Shown here: piece by piece, positions 35,356 to 45,249 of the stretch
Position numbering within the stretch: position 1 is the first letter of the stretch
Layout: every line of letters begins with the position of its first letter
From: JAGNNV01 sp031412915
GTDB lineage: Bacteria; Acidobacteriota; Vicinamibacteria; Fen-336; JAGNNV01
Direction of reading: 5' to 3'
Length of the DNA stretch: 64,000 bases
NCBI GenBank assembly: GCA_031412915.1
Contig: JANODX010000157.1
Location: 1-64,000, forward strand
Made by a program: the position numbers and the translations under genes
Notes under the pieces: model-generated
What the model saw: the letters and a program-made list of their open reading frames with translations, nothing else
Database searches by the model: none
What the model was told of the DNA's origin: nothing

Positions 35356-36458
35356 TGAGCGGCCGTGGCCGGGCGTGAGAGGCCGGACTCGATCCAGCCA
35401 CCGCCGAGGCACACTTCGCCGTCGTAGAAGACCGCGGCCTGGCCGGGTGTGATCGCTCGCTGCGGTTCGTCGAAAGCGAGCGTCGCTCCGCGTTCCGCGG
35501 CGTCCGGTGTGATCGTTACCGCGGCATCCTTCGCGCGATACCGGATCTTCGCGGTGGCGCGGACCGGTGTCGTGGGCGCTTGGATGGACAGCCAGTTCAC
35601 GTCGCGCACGCGAGCGTTCGACGAAAAAAGCGCCGCCTCGGGGCCGACCGTGACTTCGCGCGAGTCCGGGTCGATGCCGAGAACATAGAGCGGTATGGGC
35701 GAGCCGACCCCGAGGCCCTTGCGCTGGCCGACCGTGAACTTGTGGATACCCGCGTGCCGGCCGACCTGGGCGCCTGCACGATCGACGATGGACCCTGCGA
35801 AGAGCGGAGCGTCTTTGCGATTCTTCTCCACGAAACCCGCGTAGTCGTCATCCGGAACGAAGCAGATCTCCTGGCTCTCCGGCTTGTCGGCGGTCGAAAG
35901 GTGAAGGCCCCTGGCGATGCGCCGGACCTCCGACTTGTGAAGACCCCCGACCGGAAAGACGGCGGCCGCAAGCTGGTCCTGGGTCAGGCCGAAGAGAAAA
36001 TACGACTGGTCCTTGTCGGGGTCGGCGCCGCGAAGCAGACGAAAACGGCCGGTCCGAGGATCCTGATCCTTGCGGGCGTAGTGGCCGGTGGCCACGTGTT
36101 CGATTCCGAGCGAGCGGGTGCGCGCGAGGAGCGAGTCGAACTTCACGTCCGTGTTGCAGTTGGCGCAGGGAAGGGGGGTGCGGCCCTCGGTGTAGTCGCG
36201 CACGAACGGCTCGATGACGCCCTTGCGAAACGCCTCCTCGAGATTGAGGACGTAGTGCGGGAGCCCGAGCTGTGCGGCGACCCGCTTCGCGTCGTGCAGA
36301 TCGTTCAGGGCGCAGCAACGCCCAAAGGACGAACCGTGCCCTTGGGTTTGATCGTGGAGTTGCATCGAAATCCCCACCACGTCGTGGCCTTCCTGCTTGA
36401 GCAGGGCGGCCGCGACGCAGGAGTCGACGCCCCCGGACATTGCCACAACAACGCGCAT
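35352..36458 (-). CDS. mnmA: tRNA-specific 2-thiouridylase MnmA
   Basis: 368 aa. The PP-loop MSGGVDSCVAAALL binds ATP. The catalytic cysteines are in PCANCNTDVKF and SQEICFVPDDDY, and GYHKFTVGQR-like text (HKFTVGQRKGLG) follows. The C-terminal beta-barrel ends in GQAAVFYDGEVCLGGGWIE. It thiolates U34 of Lys, Glu and Gln tRNAs. It overlaps the Dus gene by 4 bases; both modify tRNA. Confidence 0.97.
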   Translation of the reverse strand: MRVVVAMSGGVDSCVAAALLKQEGHDVVGISMQLHDQTQGHGSSFGRCCALNDLHDAKRVAAQLGLPHYVLNLEEAFRKGVIEPFVRDYTEGRTPLPCANCNTDVKFDSLLARTRSLGIEHVATGHYARKDQDPRTGRFRLLRGADPDKDQSYFLFGLTQDQLAAAVFPVGGLHKSEVRRIARGLHLSTADKPESQEICFVPDDDYAGFVEKNRKDAPLFAGSIVDRAGAQVGRHAGIHKFTVGQRKGLGVGSPIPLYVLGIDPDSREVTVGPEAALFSSNARVRDVNWLSIQAPTTPVRATAKIRYRAKDAAVTITPDAAERGATLAFDEPQRAITPGQAAVFYDGEVCLGGGWIESGLSRPATAAH

Positions 36459-36677
36459 TGATGGAGTCTATCGGCGCCGGCCCGCTCGTGCTGCCCTTGC
36501 GGCCGGGCAGAAGAGAAGCACTGGGCACGGGGATAGAGTGAACCGGAGTGGGTACGTAGTGTGCTAGCCTCCATCGTCTTCTTTCAGGCGACGAACGGCG
36601 GAAAGCGAGAGCTCGGAACCCAGACCCCCAGCCTTCGCCCCTCTCGCAGCTTGACTCAGTCGGCATTCGGAGGTCGC

Positions 36678-37190
36678 ATGAAACTGCGTTGGCATGTGGG
36701 CGTCCAGGTCAAGAGTCACCGGGGGCGGCCGCGGCTTCCGCATCTCGCCCTACTGGCTTTCGCGGTCTCTGCGGCCAGCGTCTCGGCGGAGGAAGCGATA
36801 CGGTGGCAACGGGTAGACGGGGTCGTCGTCTCTGGAAACGCGCTCGCGAAGGCGCCCGGTGCGACAGTAGGCAGCGCAGTGTCCGCACAGCTCGTCACCT
36901 CTGGCCAGGGCTATGCGCGGTTTGTCGTGGGCGAGGGCGGCGCCGCGAAAGCGATGGGCCTGGCCACCGCGCCCAGCGGCTCGGTTGCGTCTTTGAGATT
37001 TGGCTTTCAACTCGGAAGCGATAGTGGCGTTTCGGTGGTCGAGAACGGAGTCATCAAAGCCCAGCTTGGCCTCTACAACGGGGCGGATGAGTTCCGGGTG
37101 GGCGTCGAGGGGACGGCGGTTGTCTATCGGCACAACACCGCGGTTGTTTACACCTCGGCGGCTTCGCCCGTCTATCCACTGTTCGCTTAA
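36678..37190 (+). CDS. N-terminal fragment of the giant repeat protein (signal peptide, first unit), ended by in-frame TAA
   Basis: 170 codons from ATG 36678 (GGAGG four bases upstream). An unusually long N-terminus with an Arg/Lys-rich head precedes a hydrophobic signal (LPHLALLAFAVSAASVSA). The following 120 residues are a diverged copy of the lectin-like unit seen three times further on: VVENGVIKAQLG, VVYRHNTAVVYTS and YPLFA match VVENGEGRGQFG, VVYRKNGAVIYTS and YPLVV. TAA at 37188-37190 then stops the frame. The same frame continues without another stop to 45,239. A CAA codon here would restore one reading frame of about 2,850 codons. Confidence 0.7.
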   Translation: MKLRWHVGVQVKSHRGRPRLPHLALLAFAVSAASVSAEEAIRWQRVDGVVVSGNALAKAPGATVGSAVSAQLVTSGQGYARFVVGEGGAAKAMGLATAPSGSVASLRFGFQLGSDSGVSVVENGVIKAQLGLYNGADEFRVGVEGTAVVYRHNTAVVYTSAASPVYPLFA

Positions 37191-37229
37191 GTTGTTCTCA
37201 TCGATGCCGGAACAATCTCGTCGTCCTCT

Positions 37230-40200
37230 GTGGATGGGGCGTTGGCGGAGCGGGCGGATTGGACCAATGTGGGGCCGCATTTATTGGCCGCCCAAGGATC
37301 GCTGACGCGGCTTGAGGATGCGACGGAGGTAGGGGAAGGAGCAGTGTCGACGCGAGGGATCAATTCGACGAACGGGTATTTGGAGTTCAGGGCGAGTGAC
37401 CAGGGGATCGTTGGCCTGAGCAACGGAGACACCGACGGTCTCGAGGACGATATCGATTTTGGATTGGAGTTTTGGTATGGGTCGTTGTTTGTGGTTGAGA
37501 ACGGTGACGGCAAGGGACAGTTTGGGACGGTGACGCCATCGGACGTGTTGCGGATCTCGGTGGAGAGCGGTGTGGTGGTGTATCGGAAGAACGGGGCGAT
37601 GATCTACACCTCGACCATACCGCCGCAATATCCGCTGGTGGTGGACACGTCGTTCGACAGCTTGGGCGGATCCGCCTCGTCGGTCGCGTTGTCGGGTGTT
37701 CTGGTGGATGTGGCGACATCCGAGGTTCAGTTGAATCCATCGGGCGGGACCTATGCGTCGGCGCAGACAGTGACGGTCTCGACGGCGACGTCTGGAGCGA
37801 CGATCTACTACACGCTGGATGGGAGTCAGCCGACCACCTCGAGCCCCGTGGTTTCGAATGGCGGCACCGTGCCCTTGACCTCGAGCGGCTGGCTGAGGGC
37901 CTGGGCGCATAGCGCCGGTCGTTGGCCGAGCTCAATCCGGTCGGAATTCTATGCGTTTGGCGATGCGGTGAGCACCGAGCTGGTGGGTTGGACCAATGTG
38001 GGACCGCATTTATTGGCCGCCCCCGGATCGCTGACGCGGCTTGAGGATTCGACGGACATATGGGAAGGAGCAGTGTCGACGCGAGGAATCAATTCCCCGA
38101 ACGGGTATTTGGAGTTCAGGGCGAGTGACCAGGGGATCGTTGGCCTGAGCAACGGAGACAACAACGGTCTCGAGGACGATATCGATTTTGGACTGGAGTT
38201 CTGGTACGACGATTTGTTCGTGGTGGAGAACGGTGAAGGCAGGGGGCAGTTTGGGACGGTGACGTCGTCGGATGTGTTGCGGGTGTCGGTGGAGAACGGG
38301 GTGGTGGTGTATCGGAAGAACGGGGCGGTCATCTACACATCGACCATACCGCCGCAGTATCCGCTGGTGGTGGACACGTCGCTCGACAGCTTGGGCGCGT
38401 CGGTCTGGTCAGTGGCGCTGTCGGGTGTTCTGGCGGATGTGGCCACATCCGGAGTTCAGTTGAATCCATCGGGCGGGACGTATGCGTCGGCGCAGACGGT
38501 GACGGTTTCGACGGCGACGTCCGGGGCGACGATCTATTACACGCTGGATGGGAGTGAGCCAACCACCTCGAGCCCGCTGGTTTCGAATGGCGGCACCGTG
38601 CCCTTGACCTCGAGCGGCTGGCTGAGAGTCCGGGCGCATAGCGCCGGCCGTTGGCCGAGCGCAACCCGATCGGATTTCTATGCCCTCGGGAATGCGGTGA
38701 CGACCGAGCTTGCGGATTGGACCAATGTAGGGCCGCACGTGTCGGCCGCCCTCGGATCGCTGACCCGGCCTCCGGATGCGACGGGGCTATGGGAAGGAGC
38801 AGTGTCGACGCGAGGGATCAATTCGCCAGACGGGTATCTGGAGTTCAGGGCGAGTGACCAGGGGATCGTTGGCCTGAGCAATGGAGACACCAACGGTCTC
38901 GAGGACGATATCGATTTTGGACTGAAGTCCTGGTACGACGATTTGTTTGTGGTTGAGAACGGTGAAGGCAGGGGGCAGTTTGGGTCGGTGACGCCATCGG
39001 ACGTGTTGCGGGTCTCGGTGGAGAACGGTGTGGTGGTGTATCGGAAGAATGGGGCGGTGATCTACACATCGACCACACCGCCTCACTATCCGCTGGTGGC
39101 GGACACGTCGTTCGACAGCTCGGGCGCATCTGCCGTGTCGGTGATGCTGTCGGGCGTTCTGGTGGATTCGAGACCTCCTTCGCCAGCCTTCGCTCCCCCG
39201 GCGGGGACTTACCAGGCCGCTATCAACGTCGTCATGTCCGCGGCGCCTGGCACGGTGATCCGCTACACCACGAACGGCGTCGATCCGACTTCTTCATCGC
39301 CGGTCTATTCGTCGGCAATTCCCCTGGCGGTCAGTTCCGCGATCACCACGATCAAAGCGTTTGCCGCGCTTCCGGGATATGTGCCCAGCGTGATTGCGAG
39401 CGCCAGCTATAACTTCGGGCCGGCCACACCAACGTTTGCACCGCCCGCCGGTACCTACAACGCGAATCAGACGGTGGCGATTTCGACGGCGACCGCCGGG
39501 GCGACGATCCGATACACGACCAATGGAACGACGCCGACCGGATCCTCCACCCTGTATTCGACCCCGGTTTCGATCACCCAAACCACCACGCTCAAGGCGA
39601 AGGCGTTCCTCTCCGGCTTGCCCGACAGCCTCACCGGCCCGGCGATCTATACCCTCGCCCCCATAGCACCGGCTCTTACGCCGAACGGGGCGGTGTTCGT
39701 GGGTTCGCAGTCGGTCACCATGACGACTTCGACCTCAGGCAGCTCGATTCGCTATACCACGGATGGGTCGACTCCCACCGCCACCTCGACCCTCTACAGC
39801 ACGGCGATCAACGTGACCACGCCGACCACGATCAAAGCGGCGGCGTTCAAGACGGGCTGGGCCATGAGCGCGGTCACTACGGCGACGTTCACACCCACTG
39901 TGGCGACTCCTACCTTCTCACCGGTGGCTGCAACCTACACCGCGAATCAGACCGTCACGATTGCGACGACCACCACGGGAGACACGATTCGCTACACCCT
40001 CGATGGCACGGATCCGACGGCCGCGTCGACCTTGTACACGGGGCCGGTTTCGATCACGCAAACCACGACGCTCAAGGCTAAGGGGTTTCTGACCAACTGG
40101 GCAGACAGCGTCACCGGCACGGCGCTCTACACGCTCAACGCGACCGCGCCGACCTTCAACCCGAACGGAGGAGCCCTGACCGCGGGGCAGACCATTACCC

Positions 40201-43200
40201 TCACGACCACAACCGGAGGAGCGTCCATCCGCTACACCACCGATGGAACCGCCCCAACCGGCGCCTCGACGTTGTATTCCGCCCCCTTCGCTCTGGGCGG
40301 CCCCGCGACGGTCAAGGCGGCCACGTTCAAGACCGGTTGGACCACGAGCGGGGTGGCGAGCGCCGCGTTCACGACCACGGTGACGACTCCGACGTTCTCG
40401 CCGCTTGCGGGGACGTACCCCGCGGATCAGACCGTGACGATCTCGACAACAGCAGGAGCCGAGATTCGATACACGACCAACGGCACGACTCCGACCGCGA
40501 GTTCGACGCTCTACACCGGGCCCGTAGCGGTCACCCAAACCACGACCCTGAAAGCCATCGGGATTCTGAGTGGCTGGACCAACAGCCTCGTGGGGACGGC
40601 GGCCTACACCATGGCCGCCTCCGCGCCCACGTTCACACCGAGCAGCGGGAACCTCCCGAGCGGGCAAGGCATCGCGATGGCGACCGCGACGGTGGGAGGT
40701 TCGATTCGCTACACCACGAATGGAACGACGCCGACCGGGTCCTCGACTCTGTACACTGCCCCGATAGCGATCAGCGCGCCCATCACCTTGAAGGCGGCGA
40801 CGTTCAAGACCGGTTGGACCACCAGTGGGGTGACGACGGCGGCGTTCACCCCCTCCGTGGCCACGCCAACCTTCTCCCCGATCGAGGGGACCTACAACGC
40901 GAACCAGACAGTCGCCATCTCGACAACCACTTCTGGCGACACCATCCGCTACACCCTTGATGGCAGCGATCCAACCACGGGCTCGGCCGTGTATTCGGCG
41001 CCTCTGTCAATCACCGCGACCACAACCCTGAAGGCGAAGGGGTTCCTGGCCTCCTGGGCCAACAGCGCGACCGGGACCGCGATCTATACGATCACGGGGG
41101 CCCCGCCCACCTTCACCCCAAACGGCGGAACATTCATGGGCTCGCAGTCGGTGACCATGACGACAACGACGTCGGGAGCGTCGATTCGCTACACCACCGA
41201 CGGAACGACGCCCACCCCGACCTCCACCCTGTACTCGACGGCGATCGTGATCACCACGCCGACGACAATCAACGCAGCGACCTTCAAGGCGGGATGGAGC
41301 CAGAGTGCAACCACCACCGCGGTGTTCACACCCATAGTCGCGACTCCGGCCATCACCCCGGCCCCTGGCCTCTACGCCAATTCCGTCAGCGTATCGCTCA
41401 ACAGCACCACCGCCGGCGCGCAGATCCACTACACCATCGACGGAAGTACGCCGACAGGTTCGTCGCCTCTGTATTCCGGCCCCGTGACCTTGACCCAGTC
41501 GGCGACCGTCAAGGCTGTCGGCATGAAGCCGGGTTTCTTCGACAGCGCCGTCAACTCCGCGGCGTACACGGTTGCCATGCCGTGGGCGGTGGAGTGGACG
41601 AACCAGGTCAATGTGGCCTCGATTGGTCCCGGTGTGCTCTCGAAGGTAGGTGGCGCCGACGGCTTCAACGCCGGAGGCATTTCGACGAGGGCGATTGCCA
41701 GCGGGGACGGCTATGTGGAAGCGAGGTGGTCGATCCTGTCCAACCTGTACCTGGGCCTTTCGTCGGGAGACACAAACCAGGATCCTTCGGATATCGACTA
41801 TGCGGTACAGGCGACCGCGGGCGGCCTGCTGATCTCCGAGGGGGGTACGGTTCGGGGGACTTTCGGAGGCCCAGGCCTGGTGGACGACCTCATTCGGATC
41901 GCGGTGGAAGGAGGCGTCGTCAGGTACTACAAGAACGGCTCGATGGTCTATAGCAGCCTCGTGACGCCTCAATATCCTCTCCTGGTAGATACGAGCTTCT
42001 ACACCGAAGGATTCACCCTCTCAAACGTGATGCTCACCGGAGCGCTCACGAGCGTTGGCGTGTCCGGAGTGGCCGCAGCTCCCCCTGCGGGGTCATATGG
42101 GACGGCCCAGTCGGTGAGCCTCTCCACGGCTACCCCGGGCGCGTCGATCTACTACACGGTGGATGGGGCGGAACCGACGGTCTCATCGGCGCTCTACAGT
42201 GCGCCCGTCCTGGTATCGGGCACCGGCTGGCTCAAAGCGAAGGCGTTTGCCTCAGGTCTGTTTGCGAGTGCCACCTTCGACGGGTACTACGCGATCGGTA
42301 CCGCCACCAATACCGAAGCCGTCTCGTGGACGAATCTGACCAACGCGTCCTCTTCCGGCCCTGGCGTGTTGTCGTACGCGGGCGGGGTCCCCGCCCTTCC
42401 CTCGGGCGGGGTATCCACGCGAGCGATCGCGGGTGGGAACGGGTACGTGGAGGCCGTGTGGTCAAACCTCGACGCCGGCCTTTACCTGGGTCTTTCGAGC
42501 GGCGACACCGATCAGGGGTTGGCAGACATCGACTACGCGGCCCAGGTCACGGCCGGCGGTGTCCTGATCAGCGAACACGGGCAGGCCAGAGGCGCGTTCG
42601 GCGGGCCGGGCGCGCCGAGTGACGTGATCCGCATCGCCGTGGAAGCGGGGGTGGTGAAGTACTACAAAAACGGAAGTCTCGTCTATGCCAGTCTGGTGGC
42701 GCCCCAGTACCCGTTGCTGGTCGACACCAGCCTGCAGAACGCAGGAACGGGTTTCTCCGCAGTTTCCATCTCCGGGGTTTTGGTCGATTCGCGCCTGGCA
42801 CCGCCCCAGTTCTCGCCTCCCGGCGGCACCCTGGACGCTGCTGCGGACGTGACTCTCTCGTCAGTCCCCGGCGCCACGGTTCGCTTCACGACCACGGGCG
42901 TTGATCCCACGGCGTCTTCTCCGGTCTACTCCGCTCCCGTGCATATCGCCCTCGAGGCGCCGACCACGATCAAGGCGTTTGCGGCGAGGCAGGGGTATCT
43001 GCCCAGTGCGGTCGCGACGGCTGCCTACACATTCGCGGCGGCCACGCCGACTATCAACCCCAATGGCGGTACCTTCGCAAACCCCGTGACGGTCACGCTG
43101 GCCACCACCACCACGGCCACGACGATTCGCTACACCCTCGATGGCTCCGACCCATCGGCCTCTTCAACCCAGTACGCCGGACCATTCGTCGTGGGGGCCT

Positions 43201-45239
43201 CGGCAACGCTGAAGGCCAAAGCCTTCCACGCGACGCTTTCGCCCAGCGCCACCGCGTCGGCGGCGTTCCTGGTCGGCGTTCCGAGTCCAACCATAACGCC
43301 GACCTCGGGAACCTACGTTACCAGCGTCAACGTTTCCATCGGTCCGACCCCGGGCGCCTCGATCTACTACACCACGGACGGGCAGGATCCGACCACGGCG
43401 TCGAGCTTGTACGGCGGCGCGTTTGCTTTGGCGGTAAGCGCCACCGTGAAGGCCAAGGCCTTCATTGTTGCTGTGGGTTGGAGCGCCACCGCGAGTGCCG
43501 GCTACACCATCAAGGTCGCGGACCCGGTGCTGAGCGTGGCTTCGGGCCTCTACACGACCCGCCGGAACGTGGTGGCATCGACGTCGACCCCGGGCGCCGC
43601 CATCCACTACATGACGAACGGGCAGGACCCGACGGGGGCCGATCCGAGCGTGGCTTCGGGCGGGATCATCCTAGTGGACCGCGCGCTGGTCCTGAAGGCC
43701 AGGGCCCTCAAGGCGGGGGCCTTGCCGAGCGCCACGGTTCGGGCGCAGTACATGATTACCGGCGCGCTGTCGTTCGGAACGAACTTCACGCTGTTCCTGA
43801 AAGCGGACGGAACCGTCTGGTCCGCGGGCCTCAATGACAAGGGTCAACTCGGCGTTGGGAGCACTACGCAGAAGATTGTCCCCACCCAGATCGCCGAGAC
43901 CGCCTCCTTCAACAGCATCAAGGCGGTGGAGGCGGGCGACGGTTTCAGCCTCTTCCTCAAGGAGGACGGAACCGTCTGGGTTTCGGGAGCAGCGGCGGTC
44001 AACGGCACCGGCGCCAACGTGACTTTCCCGGTGCAGATTACGGCCATAACGGTTCCCGTGGTCAAGATCGCGGCCGGCAAAGACCACGCGATCGCCCTTG
44101 ATGGGACCGGGCATGTCTGGACCTGGGGCAACAATGGGTTCGGCCAGTTAGGCAACGGGAACAAGGCCGCTCGCACCGGTCCCTGCAACCCCGCGGTCTC
44201 GCCGTGCCAGCCCAGTCTCGGTTCCATCGTGGGGATCGCGGGCGGCGCGGGCCACACCCTGGCCCTGCTCAATGACGGAACGGTCAGGTCCTGGGGCGGG
44301 AATACTTCGGGAGAGCTTGGAATCGGGACGAGGAACGGCGCCGGAACGGTGACGCCTGCGGAGAGCCTCGCCCCGGTGACGGTGAACCTGCCCGTGCCCG
44401 CGATCCGAGTGCTCGCCGACAACTTCCACTCCATGGCGCTCACCGCGGCCGGCGAAGTCTGGTCGTGGGGTGACAACGAGCGCGGGGGAGGGGGCAGGGC
44501 GGAGCCGTTCGCGCAGGTCCCCGTCCCCGGCATGGCGCTGTCGGGCCAGCGCCTTATCGCGCTCGGCTTCAATCAGGGTTACGCCGCCTCCTTCTCCGGA
44601 CCGATCTGGGGCTTTGGCGAGAACCAGTATGGATGCCTGGGAGACGGCACCCAGACCATTCGGCCCGCCCCCGGGCCAACCCTCCCCGTCCCCGAACGCT
44701 ACGCGATTGAAGGCGCGTATCTCTCGGCCGGGGCCATCACCATGGCCAGCGAGGTCTACGTTTGGGGGATAAACGGGAACGGTCAACTCGGGCTCAACAA
44801 CACCCAGCAGATCAAGTCGACGCCCCTGCGCGTTCCCGATCCGGCCATCCCGGCAAACCCGTTCATTCTGGTGAACAACGCGTGGCTCCTCACCGACGAA
44901 GACGGCGATGGGCTCACCGCCGGGCAGGAGCTGATGAGCGGCCTCGACCCGTACACGGTGGACACGAACGGTGATGGCATCGGGGACGGGGTGGTCTACG
45001 CCCTGGGCAGCACCCTGACCCTGGAGGATCCCGACGGCGACGGCCTGCCCACCCTGGTCGAGGCCACCCTCGGCACCAATCCGAATTCCGCCGACACCGA
45101 CGGCGACGGCATCACCGACAACCTGGATGTCTATCCCCTCGACCCGTCGCGGTTGGTTGCGCCCACGCCCGATCCCAGCGACCACACGCCTCCGGACATC
45201 ACCCTGATCAAGCCGCAAGGCGCTCAGCAAGTTCCGTAG
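37230..45239 (+). CDS. Giant secreted repeat protein: lectin-like units, chitobiase C-terminal-type repeats, RCC1 propeller, calcium-type loops
   Basis: 2,669 codons from GTG 37230, but this GTG has no ribosome site and the true start is probably 36678. Three lectin-like units start at 37257, 37986 and 38715, with two more diverged copies near 41586 and 42318. Seventeen repeats of the chitobiase/hexosaminidase C-terminal type (IRYTTDGTTPT pattern) occur, ten in a row from about 39180 to 41570. RCC1-type blades run from 43756 to 44870 (VWTWGNNGFGQLGNG pattern). Aspartate loops such as DEDGDGLTAGQE and DTDGDGITDNLD close the protein. There is no anchor at the end. It lies 10 bases before the RHS gene. 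A surface or extracellular adhesin-like role is inferred. Confidence 0.75.
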   Translation: MDGALAERADWTNVGPHLLAAQGSLTRLEDATEVGEGAVSTRGINSTNGYLEFRASDQGIVGLSNGDTDGLEDDIDFGLEFWYGSLFVVENGDGKGQFGTVTPSDVLRISVESGVVVYRKNGAMIYTSTIPPQYPLVVDTSFDSLGGSASSVALSGVLVDVATSEVQLNPSGGTYASAQTVTVSTATSGATIYYTLDGSQPTTSSPVVSNGGTVPLTSSGWLRAWAHSAGRWPSSIRSEFYAFGDAVSTELVGWTNVGPHLLAAPGSLTRLEDSTDIWEGAVSTRGINSPNGYLEFRASDQGIVGLSNGDNNGLEDDIDFGLEFWYDDLFVVENGEGRGQFGTVTSSDVLRVSVENGVVVYRKNGAVIYTSTIPPQYPLVVDTSLDSLGASVWSVALSGVLADVATSGVQLNPSGGTYASAQTVTVSTATSGATIYYTLDGSEPTTSSPLVSNGGTVPLTSSGWLRVRAHSAGRWPSATRSDFYALGNAVTTELADWTNVGPHVSAALGSLTRPPDATGLWEGAVSTRGINSPDGYLEFRASDQGIVGLSNGDTNGLEDDIDFGLKSWYDDLFVVENGEGRGQFGSVTPSDVLRVSVENGVVVYRKNGAVIYTSTTPPHYPLVADTSFDSSGASAVSVMLSGVLVDSRPPSPAFAPPAGTYQAAINVVMSAAPGTVIRYTTNGVDPTSSSPVYSSAIPLAVSSAITTIKAFAALPGYVPSVIASASYNFGPATPTFAPPAGTYNANQTVAISTATAGATIRYTTNGTTPTGSSTLYSTPVSITQTTTLKAKAFLSGLPDSLTGPAIYTLAPIAPALTPNGAVFVGSQSVTMTTSTSGSSIRYTTDGSTPTATSTLYSTAINVTTPTTIKAAAFKTGWAMSAVTTATFTPTVATPTFSPVAATYTANQTVTIATTTTGDTIRYTLDGTDPTAASTLYTGPVSITQTTTLKAKGFLTNWADSVTGTALYTLNATAPTFNPNGGALTAGQTITLTTTTGGASIRYTTDGTAPTGASTLYSAPFALGGPATVKAATFKTGWTTSGVASAAFTTTVTTPTFSPLAGTYPADQTVTISTTAGAEIRYTTNGTTPTASSTLYTGPVAVTQTTTLKAIGILSGWTNSLVGTAAYTMAASAPTFTPSSGNLPSGQGIAMATATVGGSIRYTTNGTTPTGSSTLYTAPIAISAPITLKAATFKTGWTTSGVTTAAFTPSVATPTFSPIEGTYNANQTVAISTTTSGDTIRYTLDGSDPTTGSAVYSAPLSITATTTLKAKGFLASWANSATGTAIYTITGAPPTFTPNGGTFMGSQSVTMTTTTSGASIRYTTDGTTPTPTSTLYSTAIVITTPTTINAATFKAGWSQSATTTAVFTPIVATPAITPAPGLYANSVSVSLNSTTAGAQIHYTIDGSTPTGSSPLYSGPVTLTQSATVKAVGMKPGFFDSAVNSAAYTVAMPWAVEWTNQVNVASIGPGVLSKVGGADGFNAGGISTRAIASGDGYVEARWSILSNLYLGLSSGDTNQDPSDIDYAVQATAGGLLISEGGTVRGTFGGPGLVDDLIRIAVEGGVVRYYKNGSMVYSSLVTPQYPLLVDTSFYTEGFTLSNVMLTGALTSVGVSGVAAAPPAGSYGTAQSVSLSTATPGASIYYTVDGAEPTVSSALYSAPVLVSGTGWLKAKAFASGLFASATFDGYYAIGTATNTEAVSWTNLTNASSSGPGVLSYAGGVPALPSGGVSTRAIAGGNGYVEAVWSNLDAGLYLGLSSGDTDQGLADIDYAAQVTAGGVLISEHGQARGAFGGPGAPSDVIRIAVEAGVVKYYKNGSLVYASLVAPQYPLLVDTSLQNAGTGFSAVSISGVLVDSRLAPPQFSPPGGTLDAAADVTLSSVPGATVRFTTTGVDPTASSPVYSAPVHIALEAPTTIKAFAARQGYLPSAVATAAYTFAAATPTINPNGGTFANPVTVTLATTTTATTIRYTLDGSDPSASSTQYAGPFVVGASATLKAKAFHATLSPSATASAAFLVGVPSPTITPTSGTYVTSVNVSIGPTPGASIYYTTDGQDPTTASSLYGGAFALAVSATVKAKAFIVAVGWSATASAGYTIKVADPVLSVASGLYTTRRNVVASTSTPGAAIHYMTNGQDPTGADPSVASGGIILVDRALVLKARALKAGALPSATVRAQYMITGALSFGTNFTLFLKADGTVWSAGLNDKGQLGVGSTTQKIVPTQIAETASFNSIKAVEAGDGFSLFLKEDGTVWVSGAAAVNGTGANVTFPVQITAITVPVVKIAAGKDHAIALDGTGHVWTWGNNGFGQLGNGNKAARTGPCNPAVSPCQPSLGSIVGIAGGAGHTLALLNDGTVRSWGGNTSGELGIGTRNGAGTVTPAESLAPVTVNLPVPAIRVLADNFHSMALTAAGEVWSWGDNERGGGGRAEPFAQVPVPGMALSGQRLIALGFNQGYAASFSGPIWGFGENQYGCLGDGTQTIRPAPGPTLPVPERYAIEGAYLSAGAITMASEVYVWGINGNGQLGLNNTQQIKSTPLRVPDPAIPANPFILVNNAWLLTDEDGDGLTAGQELMSGLDPYTVDTNGDGIGDGVVYALGSTLTLEDPDGDGLPTLVEATLGTNPNSADTDGDGITDNLDVYPLDPSRLVAPTPDPSDHTPPDITLIKPQGAQQVP
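37257..39165 (+). repeat. 729-base in-frame tandem repeat (2.6 copies)
   Basis: Near-identical DNA units begin at 37257, 37986 and 38715, exactly 729 bases (243 codons) apart. Each unit holds one lectin-like unit and, in the first two, one chitobiase-C-terminal-type repeat. The third is cut at about 39165. High nucleotide identity implies recent duplication or gene conversion. Confidence 0.85.
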
Positions 45240-45249
45240 GAGAGAGACC

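Noticed and set aside
39180..41570. Regular repeats that could be taken for a CRISPR array
   Set aside because: The repeats are diverged, in frame and about 230 bases long. They encode chitobiase-C-terminal-type domains.
41007..41972. Long frames on the minus strand across the giant and RHS genes
   Set aside because: Antisense openness from repetitive GC-rich codons, with Arg/Gly/His-rich text and no matches.
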